This document shows positions 1 through 8,444 of a stretch of DNA of 64,000 nucleotides, piece after piece. Position 1 is the stretch's first letter. Each line of letters starts with the position of its first letter. Below the pieces are notes generated by a model. It worked only from the letters and a program-made list of their open reading frames with translations. It was not told the DNA's origin and searched no databases. The stretch is from contig NZ_CP154261.1 of NCBI RefSeq assembly GCF_039511225.1, positions 4,526,001 through 4,590,000 on the forward strand, read 5' to 3'. A program made the position numbers and the translations under genes. The DNA comes from Sphingobacterium multivorum (GTDB taxonomy: Bacteria; Bacteroidota; Bacteroidia; Sphingobacteriales; Sphingobacteriaceae).

Positions 1-36
1 ATATACAGATCCCTAGGAGGCGGATGGGATCATTAA
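1..36 (+). CDS. C-terminus of an RND-type efflux outer-membrane protein (partial)
   Basis: Only the last eleven codons lie in the window, ending in TAA at 34-36. The reading IYRSLGGGWDH resembles the conserved C-terminal ALGGGW signature of NodT/OprM/CusC-type outer-membrane efflux lipoproteins. A strong hairpin terminator follows, as expected after a gene end. The assignment rests on this short motif, so it is tentative; the frame is the only one that gives a recognisable C-terminus. Confidence 0.5.
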   Translation: MYRSLGGGWDH

Positions 37-69
37 TAGCGCACTTTTAATTTTAGTTTTTATATGTTG

Positions 70-100
70 GGGACTTATCATGTGATAAGTCCCTTTTTAT
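70..100 (+). terminator. Rho-independent terminator after the efflux gene
   Basis: Perfect 11-bp arms (70-80 and 83-93, GGGACTTATCA and its complement) are followed by TTTTTATTTT. The T-run is on the + strand only, so it terminates the upstream gene. It lies just beyond the stop of the minus-strand macroglobulin gene and may also protect that 3' end. Confidence 0.85.
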
Positions 101-113
101 TTTAACAATACAC

Positions 114-3100
114 TTACTCCACCACGATTTCTTTCATTTTCTCGTTTCCATAATATGTCGGGAAATACATTAATTCAGCCTTCGCGGGGTTGACAGTATA
201 AGTCCCGGTATAACGAGGTAAAAGTTCGATCTCAAAGGTATGTGTACCTTTCCCCAGTTTGTTGCAAAAAATGACAACACGATCTTTGAAATGCTCTCGG
301 TGCGCCTCGATTCTATAGTATCCATTGGTTTTTGTTTCATAAGAACATCCCGCCGGAATCGGAACTTCAATCTGCACATACTCAGCTTCACCAGTTAATG
401 TTACGCATGCTTCAAGTTTTACAGGCTTCCCTTCCTTGAGTGCCGCTACCATAGCACCATTGTCCTTAAATCGCGTTGCCACGGCAAAGCCCTTTTCTTT
501 TTCTACAGCTGGATTGGGATTCCAAAAATTTTGATAAGCCGTCACAAAAGCCGGCCCCGTCCCTTCTTTCCTCACTTTAATCTGCTCATCCGACTTAAAG
601 CTTTGCGTATACGGAAATGCAGTGACGCGTTTGCCATTGATGACCATTACCGGTGCCTGGAAAGATTCACCCTCTTTCAGTACATCAGGAAGAATACTTC
701 GTATGATACGGGAAGATTCGTAGATATTATACCATTGGTTTTGCTGCCGCTGCGCGAAAAAGTAATTACGGATATTTTCTAAATCTGAATCATGACCACC
801 AATTGATTTTAAGACACCATAAGCCAACAATGTATTCTCGGTATTGGTTTCCGTTGGGCGCATAAAAAATCCGCCTTTCTGATCTGTTGTAGTTCCAGAA
901 GTCCAATACAGCCCACCTAAGACAGCCTTTGACGCGTATTTAAGAACGGTATCTGCAGCATGTAAATCCTCAAGACCCAGTTTTGAAATCAATAGATATT
1001 TCAACAGTTTATCCTTAATGGTTTTACTTTTCAGTTTTGTGTCGATTTCGAAGAAATAATCTTTGTAATCAGCTTTAGGATCCAACCGGAGTAGATATAT
1101 CAAGGAGCTAAACAAATTCTCCTTGGCCCCGTGAAGCTTATCTTTATCCAATAGAACATCCAGCGAAGCCAAGCTGCTTTTCAACATGGTCTTTTCACGT
1201 TCTGCATAAATCTCCGTATCTATCTCAACCTGGTAGCCGGCTTCTCGGGCATCCAACAGTACCCCGATCACATAGTTGCTGATCCAGGTCACAGTTTCAC
1301 TTTTGTTCCACCAACCCCAGCCCTGATTGGAATTTTTGTTTTTCTGTAACTCCTTCAAAAGATCCTTTATTTTCTTATCCTCTGTAAAGGGCTTTCCGAT
1401 CAATTTTGTCAGCTCTTTTTTGGAAAGTAATGCGCTCAATTTGGAAGCCATCTGTTCATTGCATAGAAATTTATAACGATCGATCGATTCAATTTCCCGT
1501 TGTAAAAATTCCAGCGAATTTGCTTCGGCATGCAAGGTGATTTCGCCTAGTGCTGGAGAAGTTTTTAGTAAATATTCTGCGGTACTGTTGAGTACTTTAA
1601 AATCTCCTTCATGTTGTTCAAGCCCCTTTTCAAAAATCGGAATGCTACGTTTTTCACCATCAAAATATCCATTTGACAATTCGATCGAATAAGCAAGTTG
1701 GACACTGTCCCCCTGAGCGGCAATAACTGATATAGGATCCCGATAGGACTTCGCAATTTTCAACGTTGCCTCCTGCGTTGTCAGCCCATTGTTGATGGTA
1801 CGAAAGAGCTGCAAGCTGTCGCTAAGATAATTAACAACCCTTCCCATGGCTGTAAACTGATCACTTCTGATGGCAAATCGGGGAGTCGCCAAATGTGCCG
1901 AAACAGCTTTAAAGGATTTGACATTTAGCTCTTTTATGTCGGCGAAATTTTTACTTCCTTTAGCGATAAAGAATGTTCGCCAATTGGTAATATCATCCGG
2001 ATAGGTCGCTTCAAAATTAACTTTTCCCTGAGCATCGGTAGTTAGCTTTGGCTGCCAGAATGCATCATCGCGGAAGTTCACGCGCATCGTATTTCCAGAT
2101 TCCAAATAGGGCATATCCACAGCACCTGTCGATGTCGCAGATGCTCCAGCTTTCATCTGAACCATCACCACGCCATTGGCGGCCCGCGCACCGTACAATC
2201 CCAGCATAGATTGATCTTTAATCACATTCAATGACGCGATAGTCGATGGATCAAGACTTGAAATATCACCTTCAAAAGGGACCCCGTCCACTAAAATCAA
2301 TGGTTTTTCATTGGGGGCCGGACTAGCAGCGCCACGAATACGAATCCCTGCTACAGCCCCCTGCAGCATAGCTGTAGTCACCCCATCCATCCTAGCATTG
2401 ATCGATTTCACTGCCGCAGTCAATGATTGCCTTTTTTGGACGCCATACCCCACAACAACCACTTCATCCAATTGATTTTCGCTTGGCTTTAATTCCACGA
2501 AATAATCTTTGCCACTGGAGACTTTGACCGTAGCGGTATTGTACCCTAAAGCAGCAATCTCAAGTACCGCATTTTTTTCATCGGAGAGCTCAAGTTCCAC
2601 ACTACCATCAAAGCTCGTGAAATATCGTTTTTTGGTATCCGGAACACTCACCTTAGCCCCAATTAATGGCGTATCCCCATCATAAACTAAGATCCTGGCG
2701 ACCTTATTATTCTTTCTCTTCGTTCTAAAATCTTCCCGGTCTATTTTTAAGAGCTGCGGAACAATCTCTTGCCCATGGCTTATAGAATCCCGCAATGGAT
2801 TTTCTACGGTACGCACAATAATTTCATCACGTACAAGTTTGTAAGCCAATCTTGCCGCTTGGGATGCATTGCTCCATTGAATAGAATCCAGCCGGAGATA
2901 ATTCATCCCATTGGCTTTGAGTTTGATTGGCAAACTAAAAGAAGTTGAATCATCCTTTACAATATGCAAAGTAACATCGCCGACTGGAAGATCTCCAAAA
3001 GTTCGATGTCCACCGTAAAACAGTCGAAAATACATTCTCTCTTCGACATTCGTCGGTTCAATAAAGATCAATGTAGGCCGAATGCCTTTCTGTTCAACAT

Positions 3101-6100
3101 CATTGCCCAAAGTTAAATTCAATTTAAAAATAGCCTCATTTTTTCCTTTCTTCACCGTAGCAAATTGTGCTAGTCCCGTGCTATTTTGCATGATCTCTTT
3201 GAAAGTACGTTCTACGTTTGACTTGATATCCTCCAATGACCATATCTTCTCCTGAAAATCTAAATTTGGCTTGAAATCATACAGATCAATCCGCATAGGA
3301 TTGCCATCCCAGCTTTTTTGCTTTTGATAATTTTTATAGATGCTATATTGATAGCCCCCCTCAATTTCAAAACGTCCAATTTTCGCTGTGTCAACCATGA
3401 GCGTACCTATTTTGGACACACCATTATACATTTCTGTCCTTGGAAATGGTCCCACCATCAGTGGTACAGGAACCTGTGTACGCAAACGACTATCGTAAAC
3501 GGTTTTTCTTACGGGATTGAGGTAATAGAGATCTCCAGCTGTCTGGATATATGCTGGTCTCTCAATCAACACATTATTATTGGGTAATTGCCAGGCTCCA
3601 AAATTGTTGGTTACTGTAATCAACTGGCGCTTCAATTCAGTCAATTCATTAGTGTAGAGCTTACCACGTTCTTCTTTAGGTAATTGGTAAACCAAAATCT
3701 GGCCTTTGCTGAATGCTTTTTCGGGGTAGGTAAAACCAATCGTATCCTGTGAGGCATTAAAGGAAACAATGACCTTTTTCCCCTTTTCAAGATAAAAGCC
3801 ACTTACACGAATGTCGCGATCCTTGGTCCTAAATCTAAAATCATGCTGCCCCGCAGAAACTTCAAAAATAGTATTGTTATTTTGTTGGTCTTGTTTAGCA
3901 TAAGTCAGTACACCGTCTATCCAGACTAAATGTATCCCCTGCACTACACCATTTACAACGACATAAGGGGAAATCTGGCTCTTGACAGCATCTAAAGGAA
4001 GAGACTCCTGATAATAATCTTTGGGATATAAAAACCGATAAAAAGCCATCGTATCCAACTGCATTTCTCTAGACCATTTTGCCCAATTTTGAAGAGCTCC
4101 CTGATGTGCCCTCTCATCATCATCCAAACTAAAATTAAGATTTTTTGAGACTCTTGCCCTTCGCATCAGACCACCCATAGTAATATTTGGAGCGGTTGCT
4201 GACCTAAATTTTGAGGTAAAACCATAGGCCGTAATATCAACATCCTTCAAAGGTTTACCATTCTTATCCGTAACCGAAAGTTCCACGTCAGCCTTCTGCC
4301 CCGGATAAACTGTCGTCGCCGTGTTGACTGCCAAATTTAAATTCTTCTCCACATAGGGTAATTCTTCCTGGATAACTTTTGATTTTCCTCCAAAAAGATA
4401 GGTGATTTCCATGCTATACCCGTCTTTTCCACGGGCTAAAAATTTACTATTTAACGTGGTATGATAACCCGAAGCAATCGTACGACCAGCACGATGGACA
4501 CGATACCAAAATGGAATCATAGCGGGATTATTGACATGCAATATCACCGAATCCGCAGTTCGATAAAACCGATAATTCAGTTGTGCCTGTTCTTGATCCT
4601 CTAAATATACACTTTTACTCAACCCATTCGACTTGACAACAATTTCTTCAGCCTGCCAGGGTATAGAAACCAAATTAGGTAAACTCAAATTTTCAGTCTT
4701 CAGCATTTCGCGATGTTCACCTAATATCATTAGCTGAGCAGTTGTTGGCATCGCAACACCTTTTTCGAAATACTTCAGCTCTGCATGCCCGTCTTTTACA
4801 GCAATACGAATTTCTTTTTCGCTGTTGAGTATATTGAGGTCGAGACTTCGTTCAATTCTTTCATTATCTGAACTTAGATAAGTGCCAATAGCCCGAAATG
4901 TAAGACCAAGGTCAGCCGGAAAAATTGAATCGGGTAATACAATTTCCTTTTCCGCCACATCTGCGAGCGAAACGCTCGTTTGCCATAAAGTATCTGGAAT
5001 AAAATTAACCTTATTGGCTTTTACATCAAGCGTATAAAGTGGACTTGTCACAACACGCAAATCTACTTTCCCATCATATATCGGCATTTCATTTTCATTT
5101 AAAGCTTTTAGTTTCAGTCGCACACTGTCCCCTTTAGCATATTTCGTCTTTTCGGACGTCATATTAAAACTTAGGCTTTTTAACTCATAATCTTCATATC
5201 GGAAAGACTGTTGATGCAAGACGACTTTGGTTTTTGTAGATTCCAAAGAGATCCCGTAATCTTTATCAAGGATAAGGCCAAGACCCTTCAAATCAAATGC
5301 AAAGGTGTACATTCCCGGACGATAGGGAGCAAGTCGGGTCAAAACGGTATCTTTGGCATACCCATATCCACCTGTCAGACGTACGGCAATAGAATCACGG
5401 TAAGGTTTCCATTTTTCTTCCTCAAGATAAGCTTTAAATTTAACCTGCTCATTTGGCTTATACATTGGCTTGTTAAAAACCATAAAGCTTTCTGTCTGTT
5501 CAGTTTCCTGTTTATGAAAGAACCTCTTAATCTTAAACTTTGTTCTAAGCAAGCTATTTTTGATCCCTTTCCATAATGGAACCCTGTCTTTGTAAGGCCA
5601 ACTCCGCTCTACACTCAGGTAATGATAGACACCCTTATGTTCAATACTGACAATATCGTCATTATTTGCATTGGCAACTTTATAGTAATGAAACTTCTTA
5701 TCGAATGACATGCGACGTCCCTTCACTTTTACTTGCGCATCTTTTATAATCGTTCCCAAAGAATCATATAGACAAATCGCAAAAGTTTCTGCTGGGATAA
5801 TCTTGACATATAGGTTATCACTAATCAATTCCTGATAGATGAGATCAGCTCCACTGGCGCGGACCTGGACATAATCACCAGGAGGTAAAGTCGGCTGTGG
5901 ACTTCCGGCCTTATACTTAAGAAAAAAATCGCTGAGCATAGTTTCATCGAATTTCTTCTCTCCCAAGTGAATTTTTCTTAAAACTTCTGGGCTCAGTTTA
6001 TAAATATAATAGTCAGAAGATCCACGCGGACTATTGAATAAGGTCGATTGCCCACAAAGGACCACGGAATACAGAACAGCTAAAAAGCATACAACAATTG

Positions 6101-6113
6101 ATTTCCATTTCAT
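114..6113 (-). CDS. Alpha-2-macroglobulin-like protein with inserted carboxypeptidase-regulatory and TonB-plug domains
   Basis: A 1999-residue exported protein. An N-terminal signal peptide (residues 1-22) lacks a good lipobox. An MG2-type segment with the KPMYKPNEQVKFKAYL pattern is near residue 212. Further macroglobulin-like beta domains follow. A CarboxypepD_reg-like domain (about 1137-1215) leads into a SusC-like plug (about 1215-1335) with VVVVGYG and LILVDGVPF signatures. The A2M domain starts around 1345 (FWQPKLTTDAQGKVNF). A thioester motif CNEQ is at residues 1551-1554, inside an alpha-helical thioester domain with GWGWW downstream. The C-terminal part is receptor-like beta. Bacterial A2Ms trap proteases in the periplasm through the thioester (family knowledge). 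No outer-membrane barrel is present, so the plug is not part of a transporter. The gene stands alone. Confidence 0.88.
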   Translation of the reverse strand: MKWKSIVVCFLAVLYSVVLCGQSTLFNSPRGSSDYYIYKLSPEVLRKIHLGEKKFDETMLSDFFLKYKAGSPQPTLPPGDYVQVRASGADLIYQELISDNLYVKIIPAETFAICLYDSLGTIIKDAQVKVKGRRMSFDKKFHYYKVANANNDDIVSIEHKGVYHYLSVERSWPYKDRVPLWKGIKNSLLRTKFKIKRFFHKQETEQTESFMVFNKPMYKPNEQVKFKAYLEEEKWKPYRDSIAVRLTGGYGYAKDTVLTRLAPYRPGMYTFAFDLKGLGLILDKDYGISLESTKTKVVLHQQSFRYEDYELKSLSFNMTSEKTKYAKGDSVRLKLKALNENEMPIYDGKVDLRVVTSPLYTLDVKANKVNFIPDTLWQTSVSLADVAEKEIVLPDSIFPADLGLTFRAIGTYLSSDNERIERSLDLNILNSEKEIRIAVKDGHAELKYFEKGVAMPTTAQLMILGEHREMLKTENLSLPNLVSIPWQAEEIVVKSNGLSKSVYLEDQEQAQLNYRFYRTADSVILHVNNPAMIPFWYRVHRAGRTIASGYHTTLNSKFLARGKDGYSMEITYLFGGKSKVIQEELPYVEKNLNLAVNTATTVYPGQKADVELSVTDKNGKPLKDVDITAYGFTSKFRSATAPNITMGGLMRRARVSKNLNFSLDDDERAHQGALQNWAKWSREMQLDTMAFYRFLYPKDYYQESLPLDAVKSQISPYVVVNGVVQGIHLVWIDGVLTYAKQDQQNNNTIFEVSAGQHDFRFRTKDRDIRVSGFYLEKGKKVIVSFNASQDTIGFTYPEKAFSKGQILVYQLPKEERGKLYTNELTELKRQLITVTNNFGAWQLPNNNVLIERPAYIQTAGDLYYLNPVRKTVYDSRLRTQVPVPLMVGPFPRTEMYNGVSKIGTLMVDTAKIGRFEIEGGYQYSIYKNYQKQKSWDGNPMRIDLYDFKPNLDFQEKIWSLEDIKSNVERTFKEIMQNSTGLAQFATVKKGKNEAIFKLNLTLGNDVEQKGIRPTLIFIEPTNVEERMYFRLFYGGHRTFGDLPVGDVTLHIVKDDSTSFSLPIKLKANGMNYLRLDSIQWSNASQAARLAYKLVRDEIIVRTVENPLRDSISHGQEIVPQLLKIDREDFRTKRKNNKVARILVYDGDTPLIGAKVSVPDTKKRYFTSFDGSVELELSDEKNAVLEIAALGYNTATVKVSSGKDYFVELKPSENQLDEVVVVGYGVQKRQSLTAAVKSINARMDGVTTAMLQGAVAGIRIRGAASPAPNEKPLILVDGVPFEGDISSLDPSTIASLNVIKDQSMLGLYGARAANGVVMVQMKAGASATSTGAVDMPYLESGNTMRVNFRDDAFWQPKLTTDAQGKVNFEATYPDDITNWRTFFIAKGSKNFADIKELNVKSFKAVSAHLATPRFAIRSDQFTAMGRVVNYLSDSLQLFRTINNGLTTQEATLKIAKSYRDPISVIAAQGDSVQLAYSIELSNGYFDGEKRSIPIFEKGLEQHEGDFKVLNSTAEYLLKTSPALGEITLHAEANSLEFLQREIESIDRYKFLCNEQMASKLSALLSKKELTKLIGKPFTEDKKIKDLLKELQKNKNSNQGWGWWNKSETVTWISNYVIGVLLDAREAGYQVEIDTEIYAEREKTMLKSSLASLDVLLDKDKLHGAKENLFSSLIYLLRLDPKADYKDYFFEIDTKLKSKTIKDKLLKYLLISKLGLEDLHAADTVLKYASKAVLGGLYWTSGTTTDQKGGFFMRPTETNTENTLLAYGVLKSIGGHDSDLENIRNYFFAQRQQNQWYNIYESSRIIRSILPDVLKEGESFQAPVMVINGKRVTAFPYTQSFKSDEQIKVRKEGTGPAFVTAYQNFWNPNPAVEKEKGFAVATRFKDNGAMVAALKEGKPVKLEACVTLTGEAEYVQIEVPIPAGCSYETKTNGYYRIEAHREHFKDRVVIFCNKLGKGTHTFEIELLPRYTGTYTVNPAKAELMYFPTYYGNEKMKEIVVE

Positions 6114-6249
6114 GTTTAAGATACTGGCTAAATTCTTTTAAAATAGATAAATTTACCTAAAGCCAAGTACTAGATTCTTTCATCCGGCACTTCAACTTTC
6201 GTGCAGGGATGCGAAGAATATCAAAATTCCATAGACGAAGAAAAAAAAA

Positions 6250-6822
6250 TTATAACTTTAACCTACTTTTGACCGAATTTACAACTTCTGTATCCGAGGG
6301 GAAGTCACCAGCTCCCGAACCGGAGGAACGATTCACCAAAGGCGGCTCCTCACCATATAGGGTATCGCGGGCAATGACTACCTTCTTGTCGAGATCTACA
6401 TAGCTAATGATATAATTGCGCTGATAAGCTTTATCTCTTTGGCCGATTTTATTAACATACTCACCTTTTTCCTGCATGTCCATCGCTATCATAACAATGC
6501 CTTTGACAGCATCACCGGGATAATTATCTACTGTTCCCAATGCCTCGTTCCATTTTTCCTTATAAGTTATTCCCAAATCACCGGCACCGCCATTTTCAAG
6601 AATTAGACAGCTCTTCCCCCAGTCTACTGTGGACAATTGTACTGGATATTTATAAATAGCGGTATGATCGCCAAAACCTGCTAAAATTCGGGAAGATAAT
6701 TGTTCTGTTTTTTCCTGATCCGCCTCCATATTTCCCAAAAGACGGTAAGCCCATATACCGATACCAATTGCTGCAACCAATACCAGGCCTACAAAAGTGA
6801 ATATTGCTTTCTTATTTCCCAT
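6250..6822 (-). CDS. Hypothetical membrane-anchored protein
   Basis: 190 residues with one N-terminal membrane segment (about residues 6-27, FTFVGLVLVAAIGIGIWAY) and a soluble, probably extracytoplasmic remainder ending in a Ser/Gly-rich stretch and a basic tail. No family was recognised. A -7-like box TATATTTG lies on the minus strand at 6852-6859, about 30 bp before the start codon, which supports the ATG at 6822. It is a single gene, with 136 bp separating it from the macroglobulin gene downstream. Confidence 0.6.
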   Translation of the reverse strand: MGNKKAIFTFVGLVLVAAIGIGIWAYRLLGNMEADQEKTEQLSSRILAGFGDHTAIYKYPVQLSTVDWGKSCLILENGGAGDLGITYKEKWNEALGTVDNYPGDAVKGIVMIAMDMQEKGEYVNKIGQRDKAYQRNYIISYVDLDKKVVIARDTLYGEEPPLVNRSSGSGAGDFPSDTEVVNSVKSRLKL

Positions 6823-7186
6823 AGTTCTATTTTATTTAATTAATTACCAATCAAATATACTTAGTCTATATGCTCATTTTCACCCTTTTTACAATTCGCT
6901 TGACCTGCTTTATTATTTGCTGCGCTTGCGTAAATAAACGTTATAAAAAAAACAAATATCGAACCTTTGCAGTCCAAGTTTTCAACAACATGAGATAATA
7001 AGAACTTTCACTATTTTATTTTTATCATAAATCGATAATTCATACTGACACATAGCTGTCACCCTGTGATTATATCTTTGTTTAACCTTAGTAGGAAAAG
7101 AAAAATATTAAACGAAAAAACAATTCCAGTGCAAAGGCTATTAGTAGGATAACTAATCGAATTTTAAATTATTACAGTAAAAAAAC
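6823..7186. other. Divergent intergenic region (364 bp)
   Basis: AT-rich region between the minus-strand membrane protein and the plus-strand DinB-like gene. It holds a candidate minus-strand -7 box (6852-6859) and a candidate plus-strand -7 box (TATCTTTG, 7073-7080). A TTACCAATCA string at 6844-6853 resembles the ACCAATCA core also found near 10614 and 49902. No coding signal was seen. Confidence 0.5.
7073..7080 (+). promoter_or_regulatory. Candidate -7 promoter element for the DinB-like gene
   Basis: TATCTTTG matches the Bacteroidota consensus TAnnTTTG. It would give a leader of about 100 nt before the ATG at 7187. No convincing -33 TTG is at the usual distance, so this is tentative. Confidence 0.35.
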
Positions 7187-7684
7187 ATGGAAACATTACC
7201 ACAATTAAAAGAAGAATTAGCGAATGAGTATCAAATTACAAAAAACTTTATTGCACTTTTCCCTGAAGGCAAGAATGAATATGTCCCACATGAAAAAAGC
7301 ATGAAAATGATGCGTCTGGCAACCCACTTAGTCGAAGTTTTCGAATGGCCAAGTACCATTTTAAAGACTTCAGAACTTGACTTTGCCAAAAGTGCTTATG
7401 TGCCAACAAGTCTATTGACCCGGGATGATCTCTTAAAAAAATTAGACGAAGATTACGAAGCCGGAAAAAAGGCTTTAGAAACAGCTAAGGAGGAAGACTT
7501 AATTCCAAGCTGGACCATTAAAAATGACGGCCATGAACTGGCAAGCTGGAGCAAATACGGTGCTATTCGTCACTCATTAAACCAGATTACACATCACAGG
7601 GCACAATTAGGTGTTTACTATAGACTCAATGATATTCCCCTTCCAGCAAGTTATGGCCCCTCTGCCGATTCACTGAATTTCTAA
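7187..7684 (+). CDS. DinB family protein
   Basis: 165 residues, the usual length of DinB-like four-helix bundle proteins. Histidines at the expected places (H47 in the helix RLATHLVEVFEW, and the HH pair in ITHHRAQLGVYY) match the family's triad of metal ligands. Members are putative metal-dependent enzymes, often thiol transferases, and the substrate here is unknown. The ATG start fits the N-terminal helix. The gene is monocistronic and faces the RibD-like gene across a perfect palindrome. Confidence 0.85.
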   Translation: METLPQLKEELANEYQITKNFIALFPEGKNEYVPHEKSMKMMRLATHLVEVFEWPSTILKTSELDFAKSAYVPTSLLTRDDLLKKLDEDYEAGKKALETAKEEDLIPSWTIKNDGHELASWSKYGAIRHSLNQITHHRAQLGVYYRLNDIPLPASYGPSADSLNF

Positions 7685-7698
7685 AAAGCTAGCTGCTG

Positions 7699-7736
7699 GA
7701 ATGAACATACGACATCTAGATGTCGTATGTTCATTC
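7699..7736. terminator. Perfect 38-bp palindrome between convergent genes
   Basis: Each arm is 19 bp (GAATGAACATACGACATCT and its exact complement) with no spacer; the centre is TCTAGA. It overlaps the stop codon of the minus-strand gene. It is most likely a shared bidirectional terminator, but neither side is followed by a T-run. Confidence 0.6.
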
Positions 7737-8326
7737 TACGCCGGACAATAGGTATGTGCGACAACACCACCTGGAAAAACCTGCGCGTGCATAAGCTTTA
7801 GTTCACAGGGTTTGGAAAGAGCGTCAAAGATGGGCAGCCCAGTACCCAATGCAATTGGATGTGTGATCAAATGATACTCGTCAATTAATCCGGTTTCAAT
7901 TAAACTTCGCATAAATTCAGCTCCGCCATGCGCCAATATTGGCTTCCCAGATTCTGCTTTTAGTTCTTGAATTCCTTCAATGAGACCTGCATTAAAAACC
8001 CGGGCATTCATCCAAGAGGAATTCGCAGGAAGCTTTGTATTGTCTGCGAAATCTTTTGTTTTGGGATGATAGCCCTCTTTTGTAAAGACAGCTTTAGGGA
8101 TTTCATTCATTGCTGCCGCAAAAGGATTTGTCGAAGCAGGCCAATAGGAAGCCATTACTTCAAAGGTCTTTCGACCCATTAGATGAATGCCGGCAGATTC
8201 ACAAATATTTAAAACCCATGCGCTAGAATGATCGTCGCCACTTTTAAACATCCAATCAAGTTCACCGTGGATGCCCGCAACAAATCCATCGATGGAAATA
8301 GACATTTTCATTATTAATTTCCGCAT
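7736..8326 (-). CDS. Dihydrofolate reductase family protein (RibD C-terminal-like)
   Basis: 196 residues. The start MRKLIMKMSISIDGFVAG, the GRKTFEVMASYWP motif, and the HGGAEFMRSLIETGLIDEY segment are typical of the RibD C-terminal/DHFR-like fold found in stand-alone YyaP/YwjB-type proteins. These are predicted NADPH-dependent reductases of unknown substrate. It lacks the N-terminal deaminase of true RibD, so a riboflavin role should not be assumed. It is convergent with the DinB-like gene and has no operon partner. Confidence 0.85.
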   Translation of the reverse strand: MRKLIMKMSISIDGFVAGIHGELDWMFKSGDDHSSAWVLNICESAGIHLMGRKTFEVMASYWPASTNPFAAAMNEIPKAVFTKEGYHPKTKDFADNTKLPANSSWMNARVFNAGLIEGIQELKAESGKPILAHGGAEFMRSLIETGLIDEYHLITHPIALGTGLPIFDALSKPCELKLMHAQVFPGGVVAHTYCPA

Positions 8327-8444
8327 AACAAAAGCTTTAGTTTTTAATAAAACAAATCCAATTTAAAATTGGGTTACTGTCTCTCAAAATTAAACCATTT
8401 CATTCGACGTACAGCGGGGACAAACCGTCAATATAGAAGGGCAA

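Noticed and set aside
5211-5576. 121-codon plus-strand frame inside the macroglobulin gene
   Set aside because: It is antisense to a strongly supported coding region and its translation shows no domain or signal.
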